Shown in pieces: positions 1-10,547 of a stretch of 64,000 nucleotides of DNA. Source of the stretch: Meghimatium bilineatum. Its lineage: Eukaryota; Mollusca; Gastropoda; Stylommatophora; Philomycidae. The notes below the pieces were generated by a model. That model made no database searches. It saw only the letters and a list, made by a program, of their open reading frames with translations, and had not been told where the DNA came from. How positions within the stretch are numbered: the first letter of the stretch is position 1; every line of letters starts with the position of its first letter. The DNA lies in contig CM067304.1 in assembly GCA_034231615.1 (NCBI GenBank), positions 21,448,589 to 21,512,588 on the forward strand, given 5' to 3'. The translations under genes were made by a program, and so were the position numbers.

Positions 1-311
1 ACTTTGCTCAGCTAGAGATATCAAGAGCTTATAGAATGTTACGCGATTTCAAAGAAGCATATTACGGGGTCACTGAGCATGAGTCGTCGAACCAAATAAC
101 TCCAGTCGAATTCGTGGATCGGTATCCTATCTTTGTTATCGATGTCCGACACCAACCTGAAAAATTAAATGATGGTGCTGCACAAAGTATCCGAATCGAC
201 GTTACATTTGACTCTAATGTACCCGAGAACACAATGGCTTACGCAGTTCTCATATCCGATTGTCTAATGCTGCTAAAATCGGATGGCAGTAAATTCAACG
301 CATTATATTAG
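1..311 (+). pseudogene. Major capsid protein, C-terminal fragment (Polinton copy 1)
   Basis: The frame is open from the window edge to the TAG at 309. It encodes about the last 100 residues of the same protein whose C-terminus lies at 14180-14560 in the main copy. In Polintons and adintoviruses this place in the gene order, just before the pX/pVI-like protein and the protease, is held by the double-jelly-roll major capsid protein. Only the C-terminal part is in the window, so the rest of this copy cannot be judged. The assignment rests on gene order and on likeness of the fuller copy to adintovirus capsid proteins. Confidence 0.7.
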
Positions 312-379
312 AAATATAGACTCATGCTGAATACATTAGAAATATAGCCTCGTGCTGAATATATTATAAATATAGACTC

Positions 380-818
380 ATGTCGAAACGTCGGGCCGAT
401 TACACCTCCTTTGGGGGTTACCCTTACAGAGGGACAGCAAGAGACAATAGCGAAGGCTGCCCAAGCGGGGGTAGGCGTTACTATCCGGCTTACGAACGAA
501 CAGCTGCCCGGGAAAGACTCACTCGTGTTAACGAAGCGTCAAATAGCCCACTTTGTGAAGAAACAGGCTTCTGGTACAGGGGCTGAAGTAACGCTTTCGA
601 AATCACAATTAAAACACATGGTCAAAAAGGGAGGCTTTTTGCCTCTATTACCGCTAATATTAGGAGGATTGGCCGCTGCAGGATCTCTAGCTGGCGGCAG
701 TGCCGCCATTGCGAAGCCTGTCGTGGACAAGAAGGCGAGTGCCCGGGCTCAAGCTGAGGCGGAACGGCACAACCGTGAAGTCGAAGCGCAGCTGCGTGGA
801 TCGGGTTTGTTCTTATAA
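380..818 (+). pseudogene. pX/pVI-like minor virion protein (Polinton copy 1), shifted near the start
   Basis: The body of the protein (411-818) has a Gly/Ala-rich hydrophobic stretch at about residues 74-102 preceded by Lys-rich segments, and a charged Ala/Glu/Arg-rich tail. This resembles the membrane-active minor core or capsid proteins that Polintons place next to the capsid gene. The only nearby ATG (380) is in a different frame from the body. In the body frame the first possible start is TTG at 411, and a TAG lies at 345. This implies a one-base shift near the start, also present in the second copy, or an unusual start. Function is inferred from composition and gene order. Confidence 0.6.
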
Positions 819-883
819 AAAAACAGGAGGCTGCTGTCCTAAATGTAAATGCTCCGGGCTGTACCTGGGACCTCAAAAAAAAA

Positions 884-1267
884 ATGAATAAGGTTCCGCT
901 GAGTGATAACAATATCCGTCAATCTGCCCGGGGGATACCTCACTTCCGGGGGGTGTTTATGCGGGACAGCCTGCCACAGAAAGTATTGCCTGTAGAATGT
1001 GGTGTCGTTAATCTCGACGATAGCGCTGGCCCCGGCACCGACTGGGTAGCATATTACAAAAGAGGACGCGAAGCCATTTATTTCGACAGCTATGGGCTCG
1101 ATCCAAATCCGAGAGCTCGTTCATTATCTGCGATGCTCAATTCAAACACAGACATTTCAATTGCAAGGGCCAGAAGATGTTATATGTGGTCACCTATGCC
1201 TCCACGTGCTACACCGGCTTGCTGCTGGGGACTCTTTTAAGGACATCGTTCTTAAATTATTCAATTG
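884..1267 (+). pseudogene. Adenain-like cysteine protease (Polinton copy 1), frameshifted
   Basis: Homologous to the Polinton maturation protease, a C5/Ulp1-like cysteine peptidase that trims virion precursors. Residues 43-73 contain the family block around GTDWVAYYK and YFDSYG. The position that normally holds the catalytic His (residue 53, in GT-x-W) is Asp. The open frame from 884 ends at 1240 with a C-terminus unlike the family. A CGH-type block carrying the expected nucleophile region lies in another frame and ends at the TGA at 1265, so a frameshift sits near 1105-1115. The second copy has the same two lesions. The product should be inactive. Confidence 0.8.
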
Positions 1268-1301
1268 AAGTTTATCGTATAGCATAGTATAGTACTTCGT
1301 C

Positions 1302-1378
1302 ATGCCAGTCGACAAATTTGGATGTACATATAATAGCTCCTCTGGGGAAAGTACGAGTCAGTTTAATCCAACTGGTTT
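1302..1378 (+). pseudogene. Fibre-like protein, first 25 codons only (Polinton copy 1)
   Basis: The ATG at 1302 opens the same N-terminus (MPVDKFG...) as the intact gene at 15549. The homology is cut at 1378, where host-like sequence begins, so only the proposed N-terminal anchor remains. Confidence 0.85.
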
Positions 1379-2410
1379 TAAGCTTTCACAAGAATGTGTC
1401 ATTACGGATGTCCATAAAATAGGGCAAGTATTGGGAGAGATGGTCTGACAAAAAGTCGGACAGTTGTCGAAAAGAAGGGAAAGGGGATTTGAACAAAAGA
1501 AGGATGGTTTAAACACAATTTTTAATGTACCAATTATTTTCATGGAATTAGAAATGTTTTTGTAAACACTGCCCACAAAATAGTTATTCGTAATTTTTCA
1601 GCAAAACACATTTTTTGTTAGGGGAGGTAGGGGTTGTTAGGTTTAACTGTATAAAATTTGCATCTGAATTTTCTACAGTTTGTGAAAAGGGGGGGGGGGG
1701 GTAAGATTTCCAGCACTGGTTAAAAACTGTTTATATTATTTATGGACAGTCCCATAGCGGTAATAATGTCATGCCTTAGTAATCATCATGCTACCGCATT
1801 TAAGAAGAAGACGCAAAGCATATTTGCCGACGACTAATTGCCAAATATTAGTTTATCGTGTACGGTATAAAAAGGAACACGTATATTCTAGCAAGCCCGT
1901 TTACTATAAGCACGCTTCCCATGCGAGATGTCGTTAGTGAGCAGAATTAAATAATATTGTGTGACATAAAGAGAAGCTTTATTGTATGAGGAAAACTGTT
2001 GATGCTTGTACAGTGAAATATGTCATTAGCGACGATCCATTTTTCTACAGAATCTCTGAATCGCTTTTACACTATCTCTTAGATCACTCCATTTTGTCAG
2101 TTATTTCTCTCGCATCGAGGCCAACCCCTTCAAGTGGAGATGAGGGTTTAGTCAGGCCAAGGATGGAAACTAAGACGTGTTGGACTATCGTTAAAGTCGA
2201 GCAAGACCAAACAAGCACATTTGCTGAAATCGGATATACCAGGCCGAGAGGCGCACCAGGAACCATTGTATCAGGCAACGCGACTAGATTTTTTCAATTG
2301 AGTTATTTCTCCAATTGAAATATTAAATCTGCAAATCCAACTGCCTTTTCAATTCTTACACTCGGATCATTCCAACATTCTGCTTTGAATGTCAGACATG
2401 CACACTAACA
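1379..2410. other. No recognisable gene; host sequence with a 13-base G run
   Basis: AT-rich sequence without a convincing coding region. It contains a poly-G run at 1689-1701. The open frames at 1358-1576 and 1986-2318 show no family motifs. Confidence 0.6.
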
Positions 2411-2590
<180 letters not shown>

Positions 2591-2599
2591 TATACTATA

Positions 2600-2820
2600 C
2601 ATGAAATGAGATGTCTAAGAAAAGCAACAAACATAACAAAAAGAGATCATGTGCGGAACGAAGAGATTACAAAAACTGTTGGAATAGCATCTGTGGTCAA
2701 ATATATTGTAAAAGTAGAGGCTGAAATGGTTCGACTACTTAATGAGAATGAACCATTATTGGCCAGCGGTAAAAGTATACAACATGGAAACATCAAGATA
2801 CTGAGGAAGATGAATTGAAG
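2600..2820 (+). mobile_element. Non-LTR retrotransposon ORF2 C-terminal fragment
   Basis: The frame from 2606 reads [20 protein letters not shown], the junction segment that follows the reverse transcriptase in many LINE ORF2 proteins. The same segment recurs on the minus strand at 4893-5215 and 23735-23940, so this is a dispersed family. No reverse transcriptase core is present here. Confidence 0.65.
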
Positions 2821-3299
2821 GAGTTACCAACATTCCGAGACGACAAAATATTACTGCATATCAAGCAACTAAACGTGCCACAGCATGAAAATCGATCGTC
2901 ATTCAGACCTGCGACGCCTTACAGCAAAAACAGAGAAAAGACAATAGACACTCGGATCCTCTCTCTTCTCGTAGCACTGTTCACTGCCGCATCCGGCCAC
3001 GACCTAGTACACCCTCCGTCTCCTACAATACTGTCTATTTATTCAACTTAATAGCAGAAAGCTTACATTCTGTTAGATCAACGTCATTTACCTCATCAGC
3101 ATCATCGATTCGTTTGACAACGATGCTCCATCTGGACATCCGTGTTCTTCTTATCTCAATCTTCTGGAATTCTAAGACCTTCATAGATTTCACTTGCAAC
3201 CTTCTCTGGCACTTGATTTTGCCAGGGCTCTCAATCTTGTTCCCTCAATTCTTCCGCCCTCGTCTATACACACATGATATGGGCATTCTCAATCAAACC

Positions 3300-3601
3300 A
3301 AAGGAGAAAGTGCAAGAGAGTACAAGAAAGAGAGAATGCAAGAGAAAGAAGAGAGTGCAAGAGAGAGAAGATAGATTAGTTAGATAGATTAGATTAGATT
3401 AGATTAGATTAGATTTAGATTATATTTAGATTTAGATTTAGATTAGATTAGATTAGATTAAATAGATAGATAGATAGATATATAGATAGATAGATAGATA
3501 GATAGATAGATTAGATATATAGATTAGATAGATTAGATAGATTAGATCGATTAGATAGATAGATTAGATAGATAGATTAGATAGATAGATAGATTAGATA
3601 T

Positions 3602-3639
<38 letters not shown>

Positions 3640-4140
3640 TAGATAGATATATTAGATAGATAGATTAGATAGATAGATATAATTATTTTTTTTGACATTT
3701 CTCTTTTGCAACATTTCTTTGCACTTTTTTTCACCCTTTCCTTAATCTCTATCTCTTGCAATCTCTTTATTCTCTATTTAGTGCTCTTGGAATCATTCTT
3801 CTCTCTTTTTAACTCTCTCTTTAGTGCACTGTCTCACTTTCTCTCTCTCTCTCTTTCGTTCTCTTTTCTCTCTAACTTGCATTCTATCTCTCGTCCTTTC
3901 GCTTTCTCTTTCACTCTCTCGTTGTGCTCTCTATTATCCCTATTTTACTCTCTTCCATTTATTATTTTCTCTCTTTCACTCTCTCTTCTCTCTCATTTCT
4001 TATTGCTCTCTCTTCTCTCACTTTCTCTCTCGCTGCTCTTTCTTTACTATTCTTCTTACTCTTCTTTCACTTGTTTTCACTTTCTCTCTCTCTCTCACTT
4101 TCTCTTCTCTCTGTCGCTCTTTTATCTATTTAATATTTTT
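3300..4140. repeat. Purine tract, GATA/TTAGATA satellite, pyrimidine tract
   Basis: About 3300-3372 is purine-rich with repeated GCAAGAGA-type words. It is followed by GATA, TAGA and TTAGATA repeats to about 3685, then by about 430 bases of CT-rich sequence. The flanking purine and pyrimidine tracts share complementary words (GCAAGAGA with TCTCTTGC), so the block is loosely an inverted repeat around the GATA array. The Ser/Leu/Phe-rich open frames at 3706-4188 are a by-product of CT repeats. Confidence 0.95.
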
Positions 4141-4807
4141 TACATAAACCAAACATTTAGAAAAGTAGTAATGTTAGGGCGGCCCTAAAAAGGGCCTGTG
4201 GTGCAGTCTGGGTCCGTCCCAGATTATAATCGTATCTCAGAGTAAGAAGAGCCAGCAAATAAAAATAAAATGAATACAAATATATGAAATGTTGAGATGC
4301 CGATTTCGTTCTGGGAGTTTCCTGTTCTGCGCGGACATCCAATCTGCTGTCTACACGAATCCAATCACAACGACAACGTCTTAGCTATTGACGTCGTCGT
4401 GTGTAGAACACGTGGAGAATTTTCTTGCAACAGATCGTCGTCAGCCTTGACTTGTTTCGGGATGAATTTCCATCAGCACACATCTGTGCTCTATAGTTGA
4501 TCAACAAGTTGAAGAAAGCTTCCTCCAACTTGTAGTGTCAATGTTTGGTTTGTAGATTGGTTCAGAAGACACCCACCGTTACCTTCCGTTAATGCGGCTT
4601 ACGGCTAGGTAAATCCTGAAGATCAATCTGTCGGGCCATCCTTGGCCATTAGGATTTATTATAATTCTGGTTGGAGCCTATGCTAGGCTAGGCTCGAAAC
4701 GCACGGGAATACAAACATGTTTAAATAATAACACCCGGACGTCAAAGAAATCTGTACATGATATTGACAAGAAAGTTTCATGTAGTCAATCAGATTATGT
4801 TTATCTG

Positions 4808-4908
4808 TGTCCATCTATCTGTGTCCATTCATCTGTGTCCATCCATCTGTGTCCAACTAACTGTATCCATCTATCTGTGTCCATCTATCTGTCTATCTAT
4901 TGACTTTT
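4808..4908. repeat. Short tandem array, 14-16 bp unit
   Basis: Seven degenerate copies of a CTGTGTCCATCTAT-like word in a row, ending in a CTAT-rich run. Confidence 0.9.
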
Positions 4909-5215
4909 CTCTGCTTGTTCTGTAAGACTTCGCAGGATTGAATGTCGATTGGGTTTCGGGCTATAGCATGTTTGGTCACATATGCAGTAATATTGTAACG
5001 TATCACAATGTTAGTAACTTCTTCAATCCACCTTCTTGTTGGTCTGTATCTTGCTGTTTTCATTTTCATGGTGTATGCCCTTGTTGCTTGCCAATGAAGG
5101 TTCATTGTCATTAAATGGCCGTGCCATGTCTGTCTCTGATTTTCATTTAATTTGACCACATATATTTTTCCGCCAGTTTTTGTAATCTCTTCATTTCTCA
5201 CATGATCTCTTCTTG
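4893..5215 (-). mobile_element. Non-LTR retrotransposon ORF2 C-terminal fragment
   Basis: Minus-strand translation gives a MRNEEITKT start, a TWHGHL segment and an RRWIEE segment. This is the usual order at the C-terminus of LINE ORF2 proteins (junction helix, W.GH.. motif, RPR.RW motif). It is the same family as the fragments at 2600 and 23735. Confidence 0.65.
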
Positions 5216-5639
5216 TTCTGTTTGCTGCTTTTCTTAGACATCACATTTCACATGTAGGTAAGCTTTCTTTTTTTTTTAAACTCAATTTTTGTTAAGCGGG
5301 GGGGGGGGGGGGTCTTAATCTGCTGGACGTTGTCATTGTGATTGGATTTGTGTAGACAGCAGATTGGCTGTCCCCACCCCACTTCCATTTTTATCGAACA
5401 CGACATGCCTTGTCCACAACTGTTATACTTTTTCTCACCCCTACCCCTAATTGTTGACGTCATTTACGTGCAACTTCAAAGACTATGTTGGCCATTGACG
5501 GAGCTAGAGGCTATAGCTAAAGATAGGTTAACATGGAGGAGTGTGTCGGGGACTTGCTCCTATGGAGCTAAAAAGTGTATAGATAGAATAAATCAAGTCG
5601 AGCAATGTGGACGATCGGCCTTCACACCCACACACAAGT

Positions 5640-6606
5640 TCAACCGAATTATATTTGTGAGTTGCGAGGCTGACCAACTCTACCACCAAAATTGTATAGT
5701 TTTGTGGTAGTGTGTTTGTGAGGCTGACCTACTCTACCACCAAAATTGTATAGTTTTGTGGTAGTGTGTTTGTGAGTTGCGAGGCTGACCAACTCTACCA
5801 CCAAAATTGTATAGTTTTGTGGTAGTGTGTTTGTGAGTTGCGAGGCTGACCAACTCTACCACCAAAATTGTATAGTTTTGTGGTAGTGTGTTTGTGAGGC
5901 TGACCTACTCTACCACCAAAATTGAATAGTTTTGTGGTAGTGTGTTTGTGAGTTGCGAGGCTGACCTACTCTACCACCAAAATTGTATAGTTTTGTGGTT
6001 TGTGAGTTGCGAGGCTGACCAACCCTACCACCAAAATTGTATAGTTTTGTGGTAGTGTGTTTGTGAGTTGCGAGGCTGACCTACTCTACCACCAAAATTG
6101 TATAGTTTTGTGGTAGTGTGTTTGTGAGTTGCGAGGCTGACCTAAACTACCACATAAATTGTATAGTTTTGTGGTAGTGTGTTTGTGAGTTGCGAGGCTG
6201 ACCAACTCTACCACCAAAATTGTATAGTATTGTGGTAGTGTGTTTGTGAGGCTGACCTACTCTACCACCAAAATTGTATAGTTTTGTGGTAGTGTGTTTG
6301 TGAGTTGCGAGGCTGACCTACTCTACCACCAAAATTGTATAGTTTTGTGGTAGTGTGTTTGTGAGTTGCGAGGCTGACCAACTCTACCACCAAAATTGTA
6401 TAGTTTTGTGGTAGTGTGTTTGTGAGTTGCGAGGCTGACCTACTCTACCACCAAAATTGTATAGTTTTGTGGTAGTGTGTTTGTGAGTTGCGAGGCTGAC
6501 CTAAACTACCACATAAATTGTATAGTTTTGTGGTAGTGTGTTTGTGAGTTGCGAGGCTGACCTACTCTACCACCAAAATTGTATAGTTTTGTGGTAGTGT
6601 GTTTGT
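5640..6606. repeat. Minisatellite, 61-bp unit (54-bp variant), about 16 copies
   Basis: The full unit is 61 bases. A 54-base variant lacks the 7 bases AGTTGCG, and a few units carry point changes (for example CTAAACTACCACATAAATT). Each unit contains an imperfect palindrome: CTACCACCAAAA and TTTTGTGGTAG around an 8-base loop. Unit identity is very high, which suggests recent homogenisation. The array ends about 190 bases before the truncated left edge of the Polinton. Confidence 0.97.
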
Positions 6607-6644
6607 GCCATGGTGCCCCTGTCATTTTAATCCTTGGCTACATT

Positions 6645-6796
6645 TCTCTATCTATTGTCTATTGTCTATTGTCTCTCCCCATGTGAATGATGGATGTTAA
6701 TACCCACACTTACCGTTAAGCGTAGGATTGGTAACCTCAGTTGTCATTCCAATGCCAGACGTGTTGCCGTGGTTGCTTGATTTAAGGCATCGATAT
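6645..6796 (-). mobile_element. LINE 3'-end fragment next to the Polinton edge
   Basis: It matches the repeat seen at 22120-22240, 24225-24300 and 38775-38880 (words such as CCCACACTTACCGTTAAGC and CCTCAGTTGTCATTCC). It ends where polymerase-coding sequence begins, so a mobile-element junction truncates the left side of the Polinton. Confidence 0.65.
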
Positions 6797-8323
6797 ATTT
6801 AAAGATGCCGTCTCTTTGCCCGGGGTGTCCCTCCGATACCTGCTCAGAGGCATTCCCGATAGCACCTTGTACGCGCCTGGTAAAGTAGCATACAACTATT
6901 TGAAAGCTGCGGTAACCGGAGGCCCCTCAATAGTCTTCACTCGTTATCACGAAGCCGGGGTCACACGAATCCGTTCACACCAAAATCCTAAGGGCGAAGC
7001 TGTGTAAGTGGATCAGGGGTTACAACGCAAACGCTATTTATCTCAGTGGGATGTTGCAGGATATGCCAGCTGGTAAAGAGACGGTAATCGAGCTTCATGA
7101 TCCTAAGGATGCAGCCTCCAGGGTACGGGATCACGTCTTAAATAATCGATTGTTTGGTTTCGTAAGGTGTAAAATTGTTGTACCACGAAGGCTATGGAAA
7201 AAATTCAAGGAAATGCCACCGATATTTATAAACCGTGAAGTATCTGAAGCCGCCATGCCTCCGGAAATGATAGATTATTTGAGACAGACAGGGCGGAAGC
7301 GTTCTTCGACAAAAAAGCTGCTGGGTGTCGTTGAAGCCGATGACATCCTGCTATATACACCCTTACTGCGCTGGTATCTTCAGCATTGTCTAGAGCTCCA
7401 AGCAGTCTATACGATAATAAAATATAAGCCGGAGACATGTATGGCCTAGTTCGGTCAACGAAGTGACCGAGGCACGCTGTATGGGTGATACGAGTAAAAA
7501 GAAGGCTATCCTAGCCGAAATATTCAAACTGCTCGGCAGCAGTTGCTACGGAAAATTAATAGAAGCGTTGGAGCGGCACACAAACGTTAGCTACACGAAG
7601 GACGAGGAAACCGTGGACCGAGCACTGCGTTCAGCCTGGTTCGATGATCTCACAGAAATAGGCGATGCCTACGAAATCAAAAGCCGTAAGCCACGAGTAT
7701 GTATACACAGACCCTTTCAAGTGGGCATTGCTGTCTATCAGCTTGCCAAACTAAGGATTCTTGAGTTCTACCATGACTTCCTAGACCGGTTCGTCGACCG
7801 ACAAGACTTTGAGCGGATTCAGATGGACACGGATTCGTTGTACTTCGCTCTGAGCACCTACACACTAGAGGATGCAGTGCGGCCAGAGGTAAAAGAAGAG
7901 TTTGATAAGTGCAAAAAAGACTGGCTCAGTTGGGATACCTGGAGTGGACGAACCCCGGGCCTGTTCAAGCTCGAGTTTGAAGGCCATCGAGCTATTGCCC
8001 TCTGCAGTAAGTGTTATTTCGTGGATGGGGAGAAGTGTAAGTGCGACAAAAAGAACTGTTTACCAGAAAGATGCCATAAGAAAGCCAAGCACTCGAGCAA
8101 AGGGATGTCTGCGCGGCTCAACAGCCTGACCTGGGAGCGTTACAAGGCAGCTTTGCTAGGTAATAAGGACCAGGCTGAGAACCGAGGGTTCCGTATGCAT
8201 AACGGGCAGATGAAAACCTACCACTAAGAAAAGCTCGGGCTTAGTGTTTATTAGGACAAGCGACGGGTCCTGCCAGACGGAATCCACACGGAACCAATTG
8301 AGTACATACTCACCGCTGTCTAG
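6797..8323 (+). pseudogene. Protein-primed family B DNA polymerase, truncated and broken
   Basis: Three consecutive open segments (about 6797-7009, 7024-7449, 7463-8227) together match the polymerase domain of Polinton PolB. Visible blocks are GGPSIVFTRYH, a YNANAIYL-type motif A region around 7024-7050, the LLGSSCYGK motif B at about 7526, and MDTDSLYFAL motif C at 7823 with the catalytic Asp pair. The N-terminal half, including the exonuclease, is absent. Lesions seen are a frameshift near 7000, a TAG at 7447 plus a frameshift before 7463, and TAA at 8225 and TAG at 8252, after which the same frame continues to a TAG at 8321. It would have replicated the linear element with a terminal protein; it cannot now. 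Confidence 0.9.
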
Positions 8324-8366
8324 TGAGAATCCTATCTGGTGAAATGGGTCGCTTTCTCACCGAGAT

Positions 8367-8636
8367 CTACCTCGCGATATCGTATATATGTTTACCTTGG
8401 AATTCAATAACATCCCCACGCCGTTTCTCCTTTGTTACTAGGTCACGTTCAAGTATGCCAGTGAACATAGTATCATCGGCACTAGAGGCGAGTGCTACAC
8501 TCTGAATTTCAACCCAAAAGCGCTTGTTAGAAGTACCAATTTTGGCAAAGTCTCCAGGTGCCAAGGTCAGTAGGGCATTGTCTGCCTGGAGCAAGGATCC
8601 GGGGCACTGTTGATGCTGGGCTTCAACTAAGATCAT
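8367..8636 (-). CDS. Small conserved Polinton protein, unknown function
   Basis: An open frame of 89 residues starts at the ATG at 8636. It contains LAPGDFAKIGTSNKRFWVEI and, near the end, KRRGDVIEFQGKHIYDI. This short beta-rich pattern (GDF.K, RFWVE, GDVIEF..HIYDI) looks like a compact conserved domain I have seen beside integrase genes in virus-like elements, but I cannot name a function. It lies between the tail-to-tail ends of PolB (+) and integrase (-). The frame is intact, unlike both neighbours. Confidence 0.6.
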   Translation of the reverse strand: MILVEAQHQQCPGSLLQADNALLTLAPGDFAKIGTSNKRFWVEIQSVALASSADDTMFTGILERDLVTKEKRRGDVIEFQGKHIYDIAR

Positions 8637-8658
8637 TGTCTACAAATATACTGAGTTG

Positions 8659-9740
8659 TTAAGTGTTCAATTGTCTGGTGAGAATCTTATCCGGAGGTAA
8701 TTCTGTCTCTTCAGGAACAATCATTAGCTCTTCCCATACAAACCCTCGCTGGTGGCCATCTTCGAGATGGTATACCGTAGGCTGCCCGTCGTGCCGCACA
8801 ACGTTCCGCACTAAATGCGTGGTGACACTCCATATTGGATCCGTCGCTCGTCTTCGTCCGCCCTCCAACTCACCCTGCTGGTATAAATACCGAATCCGAG
8901 CATCGGAAGGGATAAGCTGTTCCTTGAGTCCTACAGGCCTACCAGGCACTATAGAGGAAGGTTGTGTTGTCACTTTCTGGAGTTTGATTGCATCCACAGG
9001 CTTCTTACCCGTCAGCCGGGTCGGCTCATTGTTTAAGGCCGCAACGACAGCTGGGAGCCGTGCCACCCACTCTATAGATCTGTCAGAAGCCCCACGGGCA
9101 GCAAGCAGCAACTCTTGAGCGTACTGGTGTCCAAACAAGCGCTCTAAAAGAGTCCGGTTCCATCTTTCGACAATACCATGATCTCGGTGAATCTCGGGTC
9201 GGCCGCGCCGAATTGACGTCTTATGTTTCGCCATGTGTTGAAACTGAACCCATAAACTCTCTTCCAGGGTCAACCTGGAGCAGTTTTGGAAAAACTAGAG
9301 GCCCCCTTCTGTAAACCCTCTCGAATGCAGCCGCAACCTCTTCGGATGATTTCGATGTCAGAGGTTCCGCTGCTTTATACCTGGAGGCAACATCGGCCAA
9401 GGTGAAGGCATACTTAAAGGTGCGCCGGCCAACTTTGTCGTGGGACAAATATAATAAATCCGCTTGGTGCACTTCATTCGGTGTTGGTACATCAAACATT
9501 GGACTCGGCGAGGGGCTGGCAGATAGACTTGCCAGATAGTCTGCTTTTTTAGCCATTCCCGGACATCACTTTCAGAAACTTTAGCCTTCGCAGCAAGCCT
9601 CTTGACAGCTGAAAGACCTCGCCAGTAGCCCTTGGGGCTGTAGTATATACGTGATAGCTTACTCTCCATACAGATAGCTATGTTTACGCACGCCTCCAAT
9701 ACGCGAACGATGACCCATACCAAAACGTGATTTAGTCGCC
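8659..9740 (-). pseudogene. Retroviral-like (rve) integrase, two frameshifts
   Basis: Three overlapping open segments on the minus strand (9723-9358, 9556-9221, 9273-8659) cover one integrase. The N-terminal part has a WRGLSAVKRLAAKAKVSE segment. The DDE core is visible: Asp in HQADLLYL (codon at 9458-9460), Asp in LLQVDPGREF (9269-9271) and Glu in GIVERWNRT (9169-9171). The C-terminus ends in an RGFVWEELMIVPEE block, chromo-like. The frame changes near 9500 and near 9240-9270. All three catalytic acids survive, so the gene probably died recently by indels. It would have joined the element ends to host DNA. Confidence 0.92.
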
Positions 9741-9750
9741 ATTAGCGCAG

Positions 9751-10230
9751 TTACAGCCCTTGCGTCCGTTCTCTACCACTAGGGGCGTCTGATAGTGTGA
9801 TCTGCGACAAAGCAGCGGCAAGAACATCGTCGGCCCTATTGCGACCTTCGGTATCTTTGTTGGTAGCATATGCTAAATCGTGTTTCAAACAAGCCCGATC
9901 GAGCTGTTTGACCCCCTGGTAACCCTGGGACAAGCGTTTTTCAAGTTTTGTGTAAGGACAGCAGAACGAATACTTTCCAGTGTTTTGAAACGTGCCGCGC
10001 GGGACATCCTCGGATGGTACACCTTTGGGTAGACGCATATGCATCTCCGGCAGCGGTAAAGCATTCAGTGCTTTATTTAGCAGGCCACCACCCCGGCGCA
10101 GAGGTAGAATCTGGTATTTCGTAGCCATACAGATAGTACAGATACCTGCCAAGGCAGGTCGTCCATTCTTCAGAGTCACCGTTTTCTCCTTCGAAGTCGG
10201 AGTTAAACGTTTGCACCGAAGACAATACAT
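9751..10230 (-). CDS. Zinc-ribbon plus phospholipase A2-like virion protein
   Basis: 159 residues, intact. The N-terminus (MYCLRCKR...CTICMATK) has two CxxC pairs that look like a small zinc ribbon, as in DUF5679-type proteins. Residues about 85-140 resemble the parvovirus-type PLA2 domain: a CCPYTKL calcium-loop equivalent, a VKQLDRACLKHDLAYA helix with the catalytic HD pair, and a later D/R-rich helix. The usual Gly before Pro in the calcium loop (CGP) is replaced by Cys, which may impair calcium binding. In parvoviruses this activity breaches endosomal membranes; the same role here is inference. A TATATAAA-like box lies about 10 bases before the ATG. Confidence 0.75.
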   Translation of the reverse strand: MYCLRCKRLTPTSKEKTVTLKNGRPALAGICTICMATKYQILPLRRGGGLLNKALNALPLPEMHMRLPKGVPSEDVPRGTFQNTGKYSFCCPYTKLEKRLSQGYQGVKQLDRACLKHDLAYATNKDTEGRNRADDVLAAALSQITLSDAPSGRERTQGL

Positions 10231-10547
10231 CGTTTATATACACTGCTAGCGGCAAAGTCCATATGGAAATCATCAATCTGGACTCTGAGGTAAAGCAAGC
10301 CGCCCCGCAGCACCATTGGTTATTACCGAACAGCATTCGTTGCGTGATCGTAGGGCCGTAAATTCTTAAAATTCTTTACCGAGTGCACGGCTGAGCAGCA
10401 CAGATTCTGCGTTATAGATCTAACCAGCCCGGTCTATGACGGCAAGTATCGATGTGGTTTTGATCGGTTTTATATCCCGAAGTCATCCATTTAAAGTGTC
10501 GTTATGGTTTAATAATGATGCATTATAACTTGTATGCATAACATATA
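10231..10547. promoter_or_regulatory. Divergent intergenic region between left and right gene blocks
   Basis: This gap separates the minus-strand PLA2 gene from the plus-strand coiled-coil gene. On the minus side a TATATAAAC box precedes the ATG at 10230. On the plus side AT-rich sequence with ATTATAAC and ACATATAATG words leads into the ATG at 10548. It probably holds promoters firing both ways. No gene is seen. Confidence 0.45.

Larger units (their letters stand above)
1..1378 (+). mobile_element. Partial Polinton/Maverick copy 1, direct duplicate of 14250-15625
   Basis: This segment aligns to 14250-15625 end to end. By eye there are about ten substitutions (for example at 16, 522, 545, 629 and around 722-724) and one 2-base difference in an A-run before the protease start. 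The match stops abruptly after 1378, where the main copy continues into the fibre-like gene and this copy runs into unrelated sequence. The window begins inside this copy, so its left extent is unknown. Both copies share the same coding lesions, so they descend from an already damaged sequence or from a segmental duplication. Confidence 0.93.
4334..5371. repeat. 48-bp inverted repeat pair enclosing about 0.94 kb
   Basis: Positions 4334-4381 and 5324-5371 are inverted copies with about three mismatches, sharing the core ATCCAATC...ACGACAACG. They could be terminal repeats of a small non-autonomous DNA transposon or two oppositely oriented copies of a dispersed repeat. No clear target-site duplication was found. 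A LINE C-terminal fragment and a short minisatellite lie between the arms. Confidence 0.6.

Noticed and set aside
539..912. Minus-strand frames opposite the pX/pVI-like gene (also 14788-15125)
   Set aside because: Shadows of a GC-balanced coding region; the plus-strand gene explains the lack of stops.
1358..1576. Minus-strand frame at the edge of Polinton copy 1
   Set aside because: Spans the junction between the element and host sequence and has no recognisable content.
3706..4188. Long Ser/Leu/Phe-rich open frames in three overlapping versions
   Set aside because: They come from CT-rich simple sequence, which has few stops in any frame; no motifs and no splice context.
5640..6606. Regular repeats that might suggest a CRISPR array
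   Set aside because: Units are tandem with no unique spacers, and the context is an animal genome.
8663..9118. Plus-strand frame of 151 residues
   Set aside because: Antisense shadow of the integrase gene; repeated at 11528-11779 only because the integrase fragment is copied there.
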